Shown: positions 1 through 7,317, numbered from the stretch's first letter. The stretch: 10,414 nt of DNA from CAKZSB01 sp964646405 (GCA_964646405.1 CAZYDV010000222.1:1-10414), one strand, 5' to 3'. Translations and numbers: made by a program. The notes: generated by a model not told the origin, from the sequence alone.

Positions 1-1
1 G

Positions 2-1243
2 GGCTTTGCAGCCGCCGCCTCGGGGCGCCGTCAGTTGCTGAGCCTGGACATGGGGGGTACCTCCACGGATGTGGCGCTGATCGACGGTGCGCCACGGCTG
101 ACCCGGGAGGGACGCATCGGCCCCTGGCCGGTGGCTGTGCCCATGGTGGATATGCACACCATTGGCGCCGGTGGCGGCTCCATTGCCAGACTCGACAGTG
201 GCGGTATGCTGTTGGTGGGTCCGGAATCCGCCGGCGCCGATCCGGGGCCCGCCTGTTACGGTCGTGGCGGCGATAAGCCTACCGTCACCGACGCCAATCT
301 TCTGCTTGGTCGGCTGTCGCCGCGTGGCCTGCTCGATGGCGACATGGGGCTCGACCCGACACTGTCGCAAACTGCTATGGCCCCTTTGGCCGAACAGCTT
401 GGCTTTTCCACCCAGCGAACCGCACACGGTGTGCTCGGCATTGTTGTAGCCAACATGGTGCGAACGATTCGTACAATCTCGGTAGAGCGCGGTCACGACC
501 CTCGCGATTTTGTCCTGATGCCGTTCGGCGGGGCAGGGCCGCTGCACGCTCGCGATGTCGCAGTCAGTCTCGGCATCAGCGAGATGATCGTGCCTGCAGC
601 ACCAGGAATCGTCTGTGCGCATGGCCTACTGGTGTCTGATCTAAAAGAGGACTTTGTCAGCAGCCGGCGCTTTGCACTCGATGAGACAGGCGCACAGAGC
701 TTGTCCTCTGCCTGCGACTCACTGCTGCAACGGGCATCGCTTTGGTTCAAACAGGAGTCGATACCCACCGACAGACACCACATGCAGCTCCTGATCGACG
801 CCCGCTATGTCGGCCAGAACTTCGAGTTAGCCGTCGCGGTTACCGAAGGCGCCGCGCGCTTCAGTGGCGAATTGCCATCGCCTGATGCGCTGGCAGCGCA
901 GTTCAGCCAGGCGCACGAGATTGCCTATGGCTACGCAAGCGTGGGCAATCCGATAGAAGTGGTCAATGTGCGATTGACTGCATCCGCGAGACTCTACGCC
1001 GAGCCTGCGATCAACGCCGACAAGGCGGGTACACCACCGCCCTCGCGCGGCACCCGCGACGTCTATTTCGACGCCGAGTCGCCGGTAAACGCGCAGCTCT
1101 TCGCGCGCGCCGATCTGCAGGCAGGACATCGTATCACCGGGCCCGCTGTCATTGAGCAGCTCGATACCACCACGCCGGTATACCCTGGCGATCGTGTCGA
1201 GGTGACCGATGCCGGCCACCTGATCATCACCATCAGCGGCTGA
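2..1243 (+). CDS. hyuA: Hydantoinase/oxoprolinase family subunit A, C-terminal part (5' end outside window)
   Basis: This is the ATP-binding subunit of a hydantoinase/5-oxoprolinase/acetone carboxylase-type enzyme, a cytoplasmic heteromer that uses ATP to open or carboxylate small substrates. The frame is open to the left window edge, so the TTG at 35 is not a real start. About 413 residues are visible of the roughly 680-700 usual in the family. Family motifs, numbered from the first visible codon, are DMGGTSTDV (16-24, the sugar-kinase-like phosphate-binding motif), HTIGAGGGS (52-60), GADPGPACYGRGG (79-90) and GGAGPLHA (176-183). A PGIVCAHGLLVSD stretch follows, and the C-terminus is beta-rich as expected. 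The stop lies 7 nt before the B-subunit start, so the two are very probably co-transcribed and translationally coupled. Family membership is secure. N-methylhydantoinase, oxoprolinase and a carboxylase cannot be told apart from this fragment. Confidence 0.93.
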   Translation, partial: GFAAAASGRRQLLSLDMGGTSTDVALIDGAPRLTREGRIGPWPVAVPMVDMHTIGAGGGSIARLDSGGMLLVGPESAGADPGPACYGRGGDKPTVTDANLLLGRLSPRGLLDGDMGLDPTLSQTAMAPLAEQLGFSTQRTAHGVLGIVVANMVRTIRTISVERGHDPRDFVLMPFGGAGPLHARDVAVSLGISEMIVPAAPGIVCAHGLLVSDLKEDFVSSRRFALDETGAQSLSSACDSLLQRASLWFKQESIPTDRHHMQLLIDARYVGQNFELAVAVTEGAARFSGELPSPDALAAQFSQAHEIAYGYASVGNPIEVVNVRLTASARLYAEPAINADKAGTPPPSRGTRDVYFDAESPVNAQLFARADLQAGHRITGPAVIEQLDTTTPVYPGDRVEVTDAGHLIITISG

Positions 1244-1250
1244 TATCAAC

Positions 1251-3323
1251 ATGACTGACACCCGCCAATCACTTGATCCGATTACGCTTGAAATCATCGG
1301 CAACGGTTTGCGATCCATCGCCGATGAATGTTTTGTCGCACTGATGCGCTCGTCCTACTCCACCAATATCAAAGAGCGCAAGGATCACTCGATCGCCGTC
1401 GTTGATCGCAACGGCAGGCTGGTGGTGCAGGCGGCGCTGACGCTGCCGATCCACATCGCCTCAATGGCGGGTCTGATGCAGTGCGTACTGGAAAAATTCG
1501 ATGGCGATATCCACGACGGTGACATTTTCGTTGCCAATGATCCGCACACCGCCGGCGGCACCCACCTGCCCGACATCAACTACGCCATGCCGATTTTCAT
1601 CGATGGGGAACTGGTGGCGTTTGTCTGCAACATCGCACACCACGCCGATATTGGGGGCATGGTGCCAGGATCTATGGCCGGCGGAATGTCAGAGATCTAT
1701 CAGGAGGGTTTGCGCGTCCCGGTGATTAAACTGTTCCGGCAGGGTGAATTGCAAACCGATATCATGGAATTGCTGTTACTGAATGTGCGGGTTCCCGACG
1801 AACGACGCGGTGATCACAATGCGCAAATCGCCTCGTGCAAACTCGGCGCCAGACGCTTTGGCGAAGTGGTTCAAAGCCACGGGCTCGAAAACGTATTGAC
1901 TGCCTTCGATGAAATCATCGACCGAACCGCACAGCGTATGCGCCGCGTGATTCGCGAGATACCGGATGGTTGTTACCAGTTCACCGACTACATGGACGGC
2001 GATGGTATCGCCAGTGTCGATATTCCCATTAGCCTGTCAATGACTATTACAGGCGATAATATTCACTGCGACTTCAACGGCACAAGTTTGCAGGTTGCCG
2101 GCAATATTAACACCACCATGAATGCCGTCCAGGCCAGTGTGTGTTACGCGCTGATCGCCGCACTGGATTCCGAAGTCCCGAGCAATCAAGGCGTGCTGGA
2201 CGTAGTTGACATCAGCGCTGAGCCTGGCACCTTAATTAACTGCGTGTTTCCGGCCCCGGTCGCCGCGCGCGCGCATACCTGTCAGCGCATTGTCGATATC
2301 GTGCTCGGCGCCCTGGCGCAGGCCTTGCCCGACAAGGTGATCGCCGCTGCCAATGGTGCCAACACCACGGCGGTGTTCTCCGGTGTCGATCCACGCACCG
2401 GTCAACCTTATCTGTACCTGGAGACACTGGGCGGTGGTATGGGCGCGCGCGCTGGCAAAGACGGTAAGGATGCAGTGCAGGTGCACATCACCAACACCTC
2501 CAACCTGCCGGTCGAGTCCATCGAGCAGGAGTATCCGCTGCGGGTCGAGGAGTACAGCCTGGTTCAAGACTCGGGGGGGGCCGGCACCTATCGTGGCGGT
2601 ATGGGCTTACGGCGAGTATTGCGACCGGTCGATCATCGCTGCGTTTTCAACGGTGCCGGAGAACGATTTCGCCATCGCCCGTGGGGCCTGTTTGGCGGAC
2701 AGCCGGGAGCCACTGGACAATTCATGCTAAGCGATGCCAACGGCACGCGGCGTCTGGCCGATAAACCCGGCGAGATCGCCATCACGCCCGATGACCGCAT
2801 TATCGTGGAAACACCCGGCGCCGGTGGATATGGCGATCCATCGAAGCGCGACCTGAACGCGATTGCACACGATCGCAACAGTGGTAAATTTTCATCTGAC
2901 TTCATCGCCGAGCACTATCAGCCAGACGATGGCGGCGGGCACCGGATGGCCAAAGCGTGCACAAGCGAAAGTGCCGCAATCATGACCGCTCAACGTTACT
3001 TTGATCTGTCCAACCGGGCTGATCTTGATGCGATTGAACAATTATTCACCGCATCCAGTACCTACAGTTCGGCATCCACCGGGGTGTATCTGGGTGCAGA
3101 AGACATCATGCGAATGCAAAGAGACTTCTTTGCCGGGTTCGAGCATCTGCACTGGGCTGTGCACTCCCGGGAAGAGATCAGACCTGGTGTGGTGCAATTT
3201 GATTTTACACTGACCGGCACCGCCATCGATGGAGGTGAGATCATCCGCCACGGCATCGAGTATGTCATCGTCCACGCGGGCAGGGTGCAGCACGTCGAGG
3301 TTCGCGGCAAAAACGATAGTTAA
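1251..3323 (+). CDS. hyuB: Hydantoinase/oxoprolinase family subunit B fused to a C-terminal NTF2/SnoaL-like domain
   Basis: This is the partner of the upstream A subunit. Residues 1 to about 558 are a full HyuB: ITLEIIGNGLRSIADE near the N-terminus, ERKDHSIAV (42-50), NDPHTAGGTHLPDI (96-109), AHHADIGG (129-136), EGLRVPVIK (152-160), a DSGGAGTYRGG stretch near 440, and the typical HyuB ending VETPGAGGYGDP (519-530). HyuB proteins normally stop soon after this, at about 520-580 residues. Here the frame runs on through a Gly/Ser-containing linker (about 559-577) into a domain of about 113 residues (578-690). That domain starts AQRYFDLSNRADLDAIEQLF and contains a GxEY...GRVQHVEV ending, typical of NTF2/SnoaL-like alpha+beta folds. 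The ATG at 1251 has little Shine-Dalgarno signal, which fits coupling to hyuA. Substrate and the role of the extra domain are unknown. A lost stop codon between two former genes is a possible origin. Confidence 0.92.
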   Translation: MTDTRQSLDPITLEIIGNGLRSIADECFVALMRSSYSTNIKERKDHSIAVVDRNGRLVVQAALTLPIHIASMAGLMQCVLEKFDGDIHDGDIFVANDPHTAGGTHLPDINYAMPIFIDGELVAFVCNIAHHADIGGMVPGSMAGGMSEIYQEGLRVPVIKLFRQGELQTDIMELLLLNVRVPDERRGDHNAQIASCKLGARRFGEVVQSHGLENVLTAFDEIIDRTAQRMRRVIREIPDGCYQFTDYMDGDGIASVDIPISLSMTITGDNIHCDFNGTSLQVAGNINTTMNAVQASVCYALIAALDSEVPSNQGVLDVVDISAEPGTLINCVFPAPVAARAHTCQRIVDIVLGALAQALPDKVIAAANGANTTAVFSGVDPRTGQPYLYLETLGGGMGARAGKDGKDAVQVHITNTSNLPVESIEQEYPLRVEEYSLVQDSGGAGTYRGGMGLRRVLRPVDHRCVFNGAGERFRHRPWGLFGGQPGATGQFMLSDANGTRRLADKPGEIAITPDDRIIVETPGAGGYGDPSKRDLNAIAHDRNSGKFSSDFIAEHYQPDDGGGHRMAKACTSESAAIMTAQRYFDLSNRADLDAIEQLFTASSTYSSASTGVYLGAEDIMRMQRDFFAGFEHLHWAVHSREEIRPGVVQFDFTLTGTAIDGGEIIRHGIEYVIVHAGRVQHVEVRGKNDS
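2982..3311 (+). other. NTF2/SnoaL-like domain within the hyuB ORF
   Basis: This is the C-terminal module of the hyuB product (about residues 578-687). The pattern is an N-terminal helix pair with YFDLSNRADLDAIEQLF, a short TGVYLGAEDI loop, MQRDFFAGFEHLHW, and then three to four beta strands. Stand-alone relatives are about 110-140 residue cone-shaped proteins, many of them cyclases, isomerases, epoxide hydrolases or simple binding proteins. In-frame ATG codons at 2946 and 2982 could allow it to be made separately as well. Neither has a strong ribosome binding site; a weak GGCGGGC lies before 2946. The fold call rests on sequence pattern only. Confidence 0.7.
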
Positions 3324-3343
3324 ATTGATCTTTTCAAGATAAC

Positions 3344-3350
3344 GGTAGAG
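3344..3350 (+). promoter_or_regulatory. Ribosome binding site that supports the TTG start at 3356
   Basis: The purine-rich GGTAGAG ends 5 nt before the TTG at 3356. An in-frame TGA lies at 3326-3328 and no ATG or GTG occurs between it and the TTG. The next methionine is at residue 78, inside the conserved domain. The TTG is therefore the only reasonable start. Confidence 0.55.
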
Positions 3351-3355
3351 ACCGC

Positions 3356-4417
3356 TTGTCAGACACAATAACCCCAACGGCGCTGCACGCCCGATTGCAA
3401 CAATTTCCCAAAGCCTCGCTCGCGCAGCTGCCCACGCCACTACATCGGCTGGCAAATTTCAGCCGCCGCCTGGACGATCTGGATATCTGGATCAAGCGCG
3501 ATGATCTGACCGGGCTTGAGGGAGGTGGTAACAAAACCCGAAAGCTTGAGTATCTGGTTGGCGATGCGGTGGCGCGCGGTTTTGATATGCTGGTCACGAT
3601 TGGCGCCTTGCAGTCTAACCACACGCGGCAAACTGCTGCGGCTGCCGCAAAGTCGGGGCTGAAATGCGCACTGTTGCACTTTGCCTGGACGCAGGATGCC
3701 GGCCCTCACTATCGCGCGGTGGGCAACATTCTGTTAAGCCACACCATGGGCGCGCAACTTTATGTCGATGAGACGCCAAGACCGATCGAGGATCAGGGAC
3801 CACTGGAGGAATTTTGCGAACAACTGCGCGCACGTGGCCATAAACCCTATTTAATACCGGGCGGCGCATCGGAACATTCACTTGGCAGTCTGGGCTATAT
3901 GAACTGTGCCAGTGAAATCCTGCAACAGGCAGAACAGGCGGGTGTCCAATTTGACTACCTGCTGCACTGTACTGGCAGCAGCAGTACACAGTCGGGCCTT
4001 TTGGCCGGTTTCTGCGCACTGGCTGCGACGACGAAGATCATCGGAATCGCCGATGACGACGAGACCATCATCAAGACTGACCGCGTGCGTAAGCTCGCCA
4101 ATGATACGCTGCGTGACTTGCAGTTGGATGTCAGGGTCAAACCGGAAAACGTGACCGTGATGTCATTTGATCAGAGCCACTACGGTGTAGCGGATGAACA
4201 GACGCGCGCTGCGATTCGTCTGCTCGCATCAACCGAGGGGCTGATTGCCGATCCGGTGTATGAGGCGAAAGCGGTACGGGGATTACTTGCGCTCTCACAG
4301 CAGGGCTATTTCCAGAGCGGTGCTCGCATATTGCTGATGCATCTGGGCGGCTCGCCCGCCATTCACGCCTACGCAAACCAGTTTGGCACACCGCAATTAC
4401 AGCCGCTGTCGCTCTGA
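3356..4417 (+). CDS. PLP-dependent D-cysteine desulfhydrase/ACC deaminase family protein
   Basis: This is a 353-residue cytoplasmic fold-type II PLP enzyme. The Schiff-base lysine is K60 in GGGNKTRKLEYL, and S87 in QSNHTRQTAA is the conserved active-site serine. The phosphate-binding loop is probably TGSSSTQSG (206-214). D-cysteine desulfhydrases release sulfide, pyruvate and ammonia. ACC deaminases open 1-aminocyclopropane-1-carboxylate to 2-oxobutyrate and ammonia. The two are separated by a few residues: ACC deaminase has Glu295 and Leu322 where DcyD has a Thr/Ser and a Thr. Here DPVYEAK (299-305) gives E303 and MHLGG (328-332) gives L330, both of ACC-deaminase type. Tyr276 and Tyr302 match ACC deaminase Tyr268 and Tyr294, and W111 matches Trp102. 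The N-terminal half reads more like DcyD (IKRDDLTG, QSNHTRQ). It starts 32 nt after hyuB, so it is probably in the same operon. Family is certain; activity is not. Confidence 0.9.
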   Translation: MSDTITPTALHARLQQFPKASLAQLPTPLHRLANFSRRLDDLDIWIKRDDLTGLEGGGNKTRKLEYLVGDAVARGFDMLVTIGALQSNHTRQTAAAAAKSGLKCALLHFAWTQDAGPHYRAVGNILLSHTMGAQLYVDETPRPIEDQGPLEEFCEQLRARGHKPYLIPGGASEHSLGSLGYMNCASEILQQAEQAGVQFDYLLHCTGSSSTQSGLLAGFCALAATTKIIGIADDDETIIKTDRVRKLANDTLRDLQLDVRVKPENVTVMSFDQSHYGVADEQTRAAIRLLASTEGLIADPVYEAKAVRGLLALSQQGYFQSGARILLMHLGGSPAIHAYANQFGTPQLQPLSL

Positions 4418-4468
4418 ACGCCGCAAGTGCACAGGTGTTCTCAATCAAAGATAATCACCTGCCCAAAC

Positions 4469-4474
4469 AAAGAG
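4469..4474 (+). promoter_or_regulatory. Ribosome binding site for the GTG start at 4484
   Basis: AAAGAG ends 9 nt before the GTG at 4484. It supports that start over the upstream in-frame GTG at 4427, which would add 19 residues with no family resemblance. Confidence 0.45.
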
Positions 4475-4483
4475 CAAAGTCCA

Positions 4484-4795
4484 GTGATCCGCCATATCGT
4501 ACTGACTCGATTCAAGCCAGGGACCCGTGATGCGGAGATTGGCGAGATATACGGTGGCCTTAAACGCCTGGTTGATCAACTGCCGGGCGCCAGTAATTTT
4601 GTAGGTGGCCATTCGGAGAGTCCCGAACAGATCGAGCGAGGCTACCTGCACGGCTTTACGATAGATTTTGAATCTTGGGATGCACTTGAAGTCTACGCCG
4701 GTAACACCGAGCACCAGGCGCTGGGTGCGTTGCTGGTCGCCAATGCGATCGATGGAATCGACGGTTTGCTGGTGCTTGATATCCAGACCGAATAG
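4484..4795 (+). CDS. Dabb (stress-responsive alpha/beta barrel) domain protein
   Basis: This is a small protein of 103 residues, a ferredoxin-like alpha+beta barrel of the Dabb family. From the chosen GTG start it reads (M)IRHIVLTRFKPG, the usual opening strand of Dabb proteins. It then has an amphipathic helix (IGEIYGGLKRLVDQLPG), a central GGHSESPE loop, a HGFTIDFESWDALEVY strand-helix unit and the NTEHQ helix start with a conserved His. It ends in a DIQTE strand. A longer reading from GTG 4427 is possible but has no support. Dabb proteins are usually dimers; some bind ligands or act as cyclases (plant olivetolic acid cyclase), but most bacterial ones have no known role. It lies 66 nt after the PLP enzyme in the same direction, probably the last gene of the hyuAB unit. 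Confidence 0.85.
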   Translation: MIRHIVLTRFKPGTRDAEIGEIYGGLKRLVDQLPGASNFVGGHSESPEQIERGYLHGFTIDFESWDALEVYAGNTEHQALGALLVANAIDGIDGLLVLDIQTE

Positions 4796-4851
4796 CCACA
4801 CCACTGCCGGTAGCATTGGCCAACCTGCTGCGGTAATCAGAATCACCTGCC

Positions 4852-4874
4852 ACTGCGGTTGCCTGCCAACCAGT
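4852..4874 (+). other. Small bulged hairpin downstream of the Dabb gene
   Basis: GGTTG (4857-4861) pairs with CAACC (4867-4871) around a 5-nt loop. ACT (4852-4854) and AGT (4872-4874) extend the stem past a 2-nt bulge. It lies 56 nt after the Dabb stop codon and has no T-run, so it is at best a weak transcription end or mRNA-stabilising hairpin. The rest of the 4796-5045 gap shows no convincing gene or sigma70 promoter. Confidence 0.25.
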
Positions 4875-5033
4875 AGTCAATACCACCGTTCGCCGCCAAG
4901 TCCGTCCCTGTTCGGTGCACGGATTGCGGTAGCGGCCCTACAAAGGCGAAGTCGCACGCCGATTGCTTACTCAAGCATCAGTACCGGATGAGGTTCAGAC
5001 GGTACTGGCATCTGTTTTTGATCAGTAATTTCC

Positions 5034-5038
5034 AAGGA
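5034..5038 (+). promoter_or_regulatory. Ribosome binding site of the lipoprotein gene
   Basis: AAGGA lies 7 nt before the ATG at 5046. This is ideal spacing, and it favours that ATG over the in-frame TTG at 5040, which would be only 1 nt from the site. Confidence 0.7.
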
Positions 5039-5045
5039 TTTGCCG

Positions 5046-7169
5046 ATGAGTAGGGTAATGCGGAACTGGATAACCCCGTTGATTTTTGTAGGGTTGGCTG
5101 GATGTGGTGGTGGCGGAGGCGTCGAGTTCCTGCCGACGCCCGACAGCGGACCACCGAGTGTTGGTGCGGCCAGCGCCACTGAACAACAAGCGCTTGAATT
5201 TGAGCTGACGTTCAGCGCGCAGCTGCAGCGAATTGTCGATTCCGGCATCTCGAACGATCCGACCAGTGCACCTCGGAACAATCAGATCCTCGCGCTCTCA
5301 TCCGAAGTGTTAACCGGCTTCATGCTGGCTGAGAACCTTGACAACGGCGAAACGGAGTCATACCCGTGGCGTATTCACGTAGGCGAGGACTATTTTCACG
5401 ATACGACTTCCTTAACAACGCTGAATCTCAGCCCCGGCAATTACTCGCTGACGTTGTCTGTGATCAACGGCGATCATCAATACATCGGCACCGCTTTTCA
5501 CTACGTCGGCAACGATTCGGTCAGTGCCGTGCCAATGATAGTAAAACCGGTCCTTGGCGACTCGTTTATCGACGTCACAGTCGTGGACAGTCTGGTGGAA
5601 CTTGGCATCGAGTATTCGCCTGTACAAATCGCCGCAGCCGGATTGCAGGATCCTTCTGTCGCCATCGCTGTCGGCGGCTATGCACAACAACACTTTCTGA
5701 TCAATCCAGCGACCGGATTGTCTGACGGAATGTACTTTGGCCTGCCCGCCGGTAACTACGATATCGAGATCGAATTGTACGATCAGGGATTTCTGGTGGG
5801 TAAGACCATCTCGACGCAAACCTCCGTAACAGTCTCTCCGGGACTTGACATCAACATGGATATCGCGCCGCTATACGGAGAATTGTCGATCGATCCGATC
5901 GTAGAGGGTGAGGATGCAAACATTATCGTGCAGGTGCCGGCAGTCGTGGTGGAGGCTGCGGGGGGACTCTCCGATCTGGATACGCATCTGCGAGTAGTCG
6001 GATCAAACTTTCCGATTTTCGAGGATTTGATCACGCTTGTGCAGAATGGGGACTTCTACGAGGCGACAACGGTCTTGCCCCACGCGAGCTATGAGGATCT
6101 GACCTTCGAAATGACCTTCATCGCCAGATCCGATGGAAAATTGATTGGCAATTGCGTCAGCGCCGCGGCTAACTCGCAGTTTGGACTGACAGCCAGTTGC
6201 CCACTGCTGTTACATGCCACTTCCGCGATTGGTGGCCAACTATTGTCGACACTGGCGGTCAATGTGTTTGATGAAACAGGCCTGCCGGTCTCGGGTGCAG
6301 TCGTTAGTATCGACGGTGAGATTGCCGCCATTACCGGTGACTCGTTTTTTGGTGCTGCGGGTTATAGCCGGATGTTCGTCAAACCCGGTGTGCATTCGAT
6401 CAGTGCCAGTTTTGGTGGGCAACTGGGCCAGATGAGTTACACCTCAACACCACTTGCCATTGATAACATCGACATCGTGCTGGGTCAGGTTGAAACCACC
6501 GGCACACTATTGCTGGAGGACGATTTCAGCGGCGTGCAAAATGGGCTGGCAGCGCCAGTTGACTATTGGTTCGGTTGCATAGGTTCCGGTGAATCGCAGG
6601 GTGGTATAGACAGTGCCAACACACTGATATTGTGGTCGCATCAGCATGATGCCGCCAGCAACTATTGCCATGCTACCAGTGCGGTGACCACCCACAGTTT
6701 TACCAACACTGAGATCGCTGAAAACAATGGTTTCAATGTATCGCTTGATGTCGTCGGGGCGCACCTTGAGCACAGCGAGATCAGCATTGGCATCGGCGAG
6801 GAACTGGGCAACGACCCCTATCATTTCTTACCATCGTCTACCGCCGATGTGACGGTCACTGTCAGAGATGGCGAAATTGAAGTTCGAGTGTTCGAGGCCG
6901 GCATCCAGACGGGCGGTGCGGTGCACAGCACCCCCATCGCGATGGATCTTGTTGAGAATATTCAAATTGACGTGGAGACAGATTCATTCTTCAGCGGTTC
7001 GCCTGGTGTGCTTCACGTCTATTTGAACGGCAACGGCAGCTATGTGCCACCAACAGCATTCACCTGGGATGGCGGTAGCAATCACATCGAGTTGCGCGGC
7101 GGTCTGGGCATTTCAGCTACCAATAGCGGCTGGGTAGAACTCGACAACCTGATAGTACGTACCCGCTAA
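5046..7169 (+). CDS. Large secreted lipoprotein with beta-rich repeats and a C-terminal LamG/lectin-like region
   Basis: This is a 707-residue protein I do not recognise by name. It starts MSRVMRNWITPLIFVGLAGC: a basic N-terminus, a hydrophobic segment and lipobox LAGC with the lipidated Cys at 20. A run of five glycines follows, then a Pro/Ser linker, so it is exported and lipid-anchored, probably to the outer membrane. Two middle segments share the pattern LxxGNYxLxLxVxxxxxxIG (about 126-148 and 233-251), suggesting repeated Ig-like or PEGA-like beta modules. Residues about 400-480 (NVFDETGLPVSGAVVSIDG) look like a carboxypeptidase-regulatory-type beta domain. From about 490 (LLEDDFSG) to the end, the DDFS...GWVELDNLIV pattern resembles a concanavalin/LamG-like beta-sandwich. 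Cys 370/385 and 511/541 could form two disulfides. No catalytic motif is visible. It stands alone, without an obvious operon partner. Confidence 0.85.
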   Translation: MSRVMRNWITPLIFVGLAGCGGGGGVEFLPTPDSGPPSVGAASATEQQALEFELTFSAQLQRIVDSGISNDPTSAPRNNQILALSSEVLTGFMLAENLDNGETESYPWRIHVGEDYFHDTTSLTTLNLSPGNYSLTLSVINGDHQYIGTAFHYVGNDSVSAVPMIVKPVLGDSFIDVTVVDSLVELGIEYSPVQIAAAGLQDPSVAIAVGGYAQQHFLINPATGLSDGMYFGLPAGNYDIEIELYDQGFLVGKTISTQTSVTVSPGLDINMDIAPLYGELSIDPIVEGEDANIIVQVPAVVVEAAGGLSDLDTHLRVVGSNFPIFEDLITLVQNGDFYEATTVLPHASYEDLTFEMTFIARSDGKLIGNCVSAAANSQFGLTASCPLLLHATSAIGGQLLSTLAVNVFDETGLPVSGAVVSIDGEIAAITGDSFFGAAGYSRMFVKPGVHSISASFGGQLGQMSYTSTPLAIDNIDIVLGQVETTGTLLLEDDFSGVQNGLAAPVDYWFGCIGSGESQGGIDSANTLILWSHQHDAASNYCHATSAVTTHSFTNTEIAENNGFNVSLDVVGAHLEHSEISIGIGEELGNDPYHFLPSSTADVTVTVRDGEIEVRVFEAGIQTGGAVHSTPIAMDLVENIQIDVETDSFFSGSPGVLHVYLNGNGSYVPPTAFTWDGGSNHIELRGGLGISATNSGWVELDNLIVRTR

Positions 7170-7179
7170 ATGTCGCAGT

Positions 7180-7205
7180 CCAGGCCTGGCGAACGTCAGG
7201 CCTGG
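7180..7205 (+). terminator. GC-rich hairpin after the lipoprotein gene
   Basis: CCAGGCCTG (7180-7188) and CAGGCCTGG (7197-7205) form a perfect 9-bp stem with an 8-nt loop, starting 11 nt after the TAA stop. There is no T-tract after it, so it is not a classical intrinsic terminator. It may instead protect the 3' end of the mRNA or slow RNA polymerase. Each arm contains the self-complementary CAGGCCTG, so the site also reads as a direct repeat. Confidence 0.5.
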
Positions 7206-7303
7206 TGGCCAACCGCGACGCTACATTGATTGCCGCTACGATCTAAAAGCCATGATCGCGAGATAAAGGCAGAAACGGAAATGTCGAGTCGCGCCCGACC
7301 GGC

Positions 7304-7317
7304 ATTGTCACGACAAT
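7304..7317. promoter_or_regulatory. Perfect inverted repeat, possible operator
   Basis: ATTGTC and GACAAT are perfect inverted copies separated by AC. The site lies about 235 nt before the acyl-CoA synthetase start in a non-coding gap. Its short spacer and symmetry would suit a dimeric repressor such as a TetR- or GntR-family protein, but no regulator gene is in the window to pair with it. Confidence 0.3.

Noticed and set aside
827..1318. Minus-strand open frame of 163 codons
   Set aside because: It overlaps the hyuA end and hyuB start, both strongly supported on the + strand, and has no recognisable domain.
2946..3323. Separate NTF2-like gene starting at 2946 or 2982
   Set aside because: It is in the same frame as hyuB with no stop between them and no good ribosome binding site, so it is treated as a domain of the fusion. 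Internal initiation remains possible.
3328..3340. Possible terminator ATCTT-TTC-AAGAT after hyuB
   Set aside because: The stem is only 5 A/T-rich base pairs with a 3-nt loop and no T-run, and the next gene starts 16 nt later. It is unlikely to end transcription.
4668..4991. Plus-strand 107-codon open frame running past the Dabb gene
   Set aside because: It begins inside the Dabb gene in another frame and its product has no coherent pattern.
4961..5045. Promoter for the lipoprotein gene
   Set aside because: TTGCTT and TTCAGA could serve as -35 boxes, but nothing near TATAAT sits at the right distance. No promoter is called.
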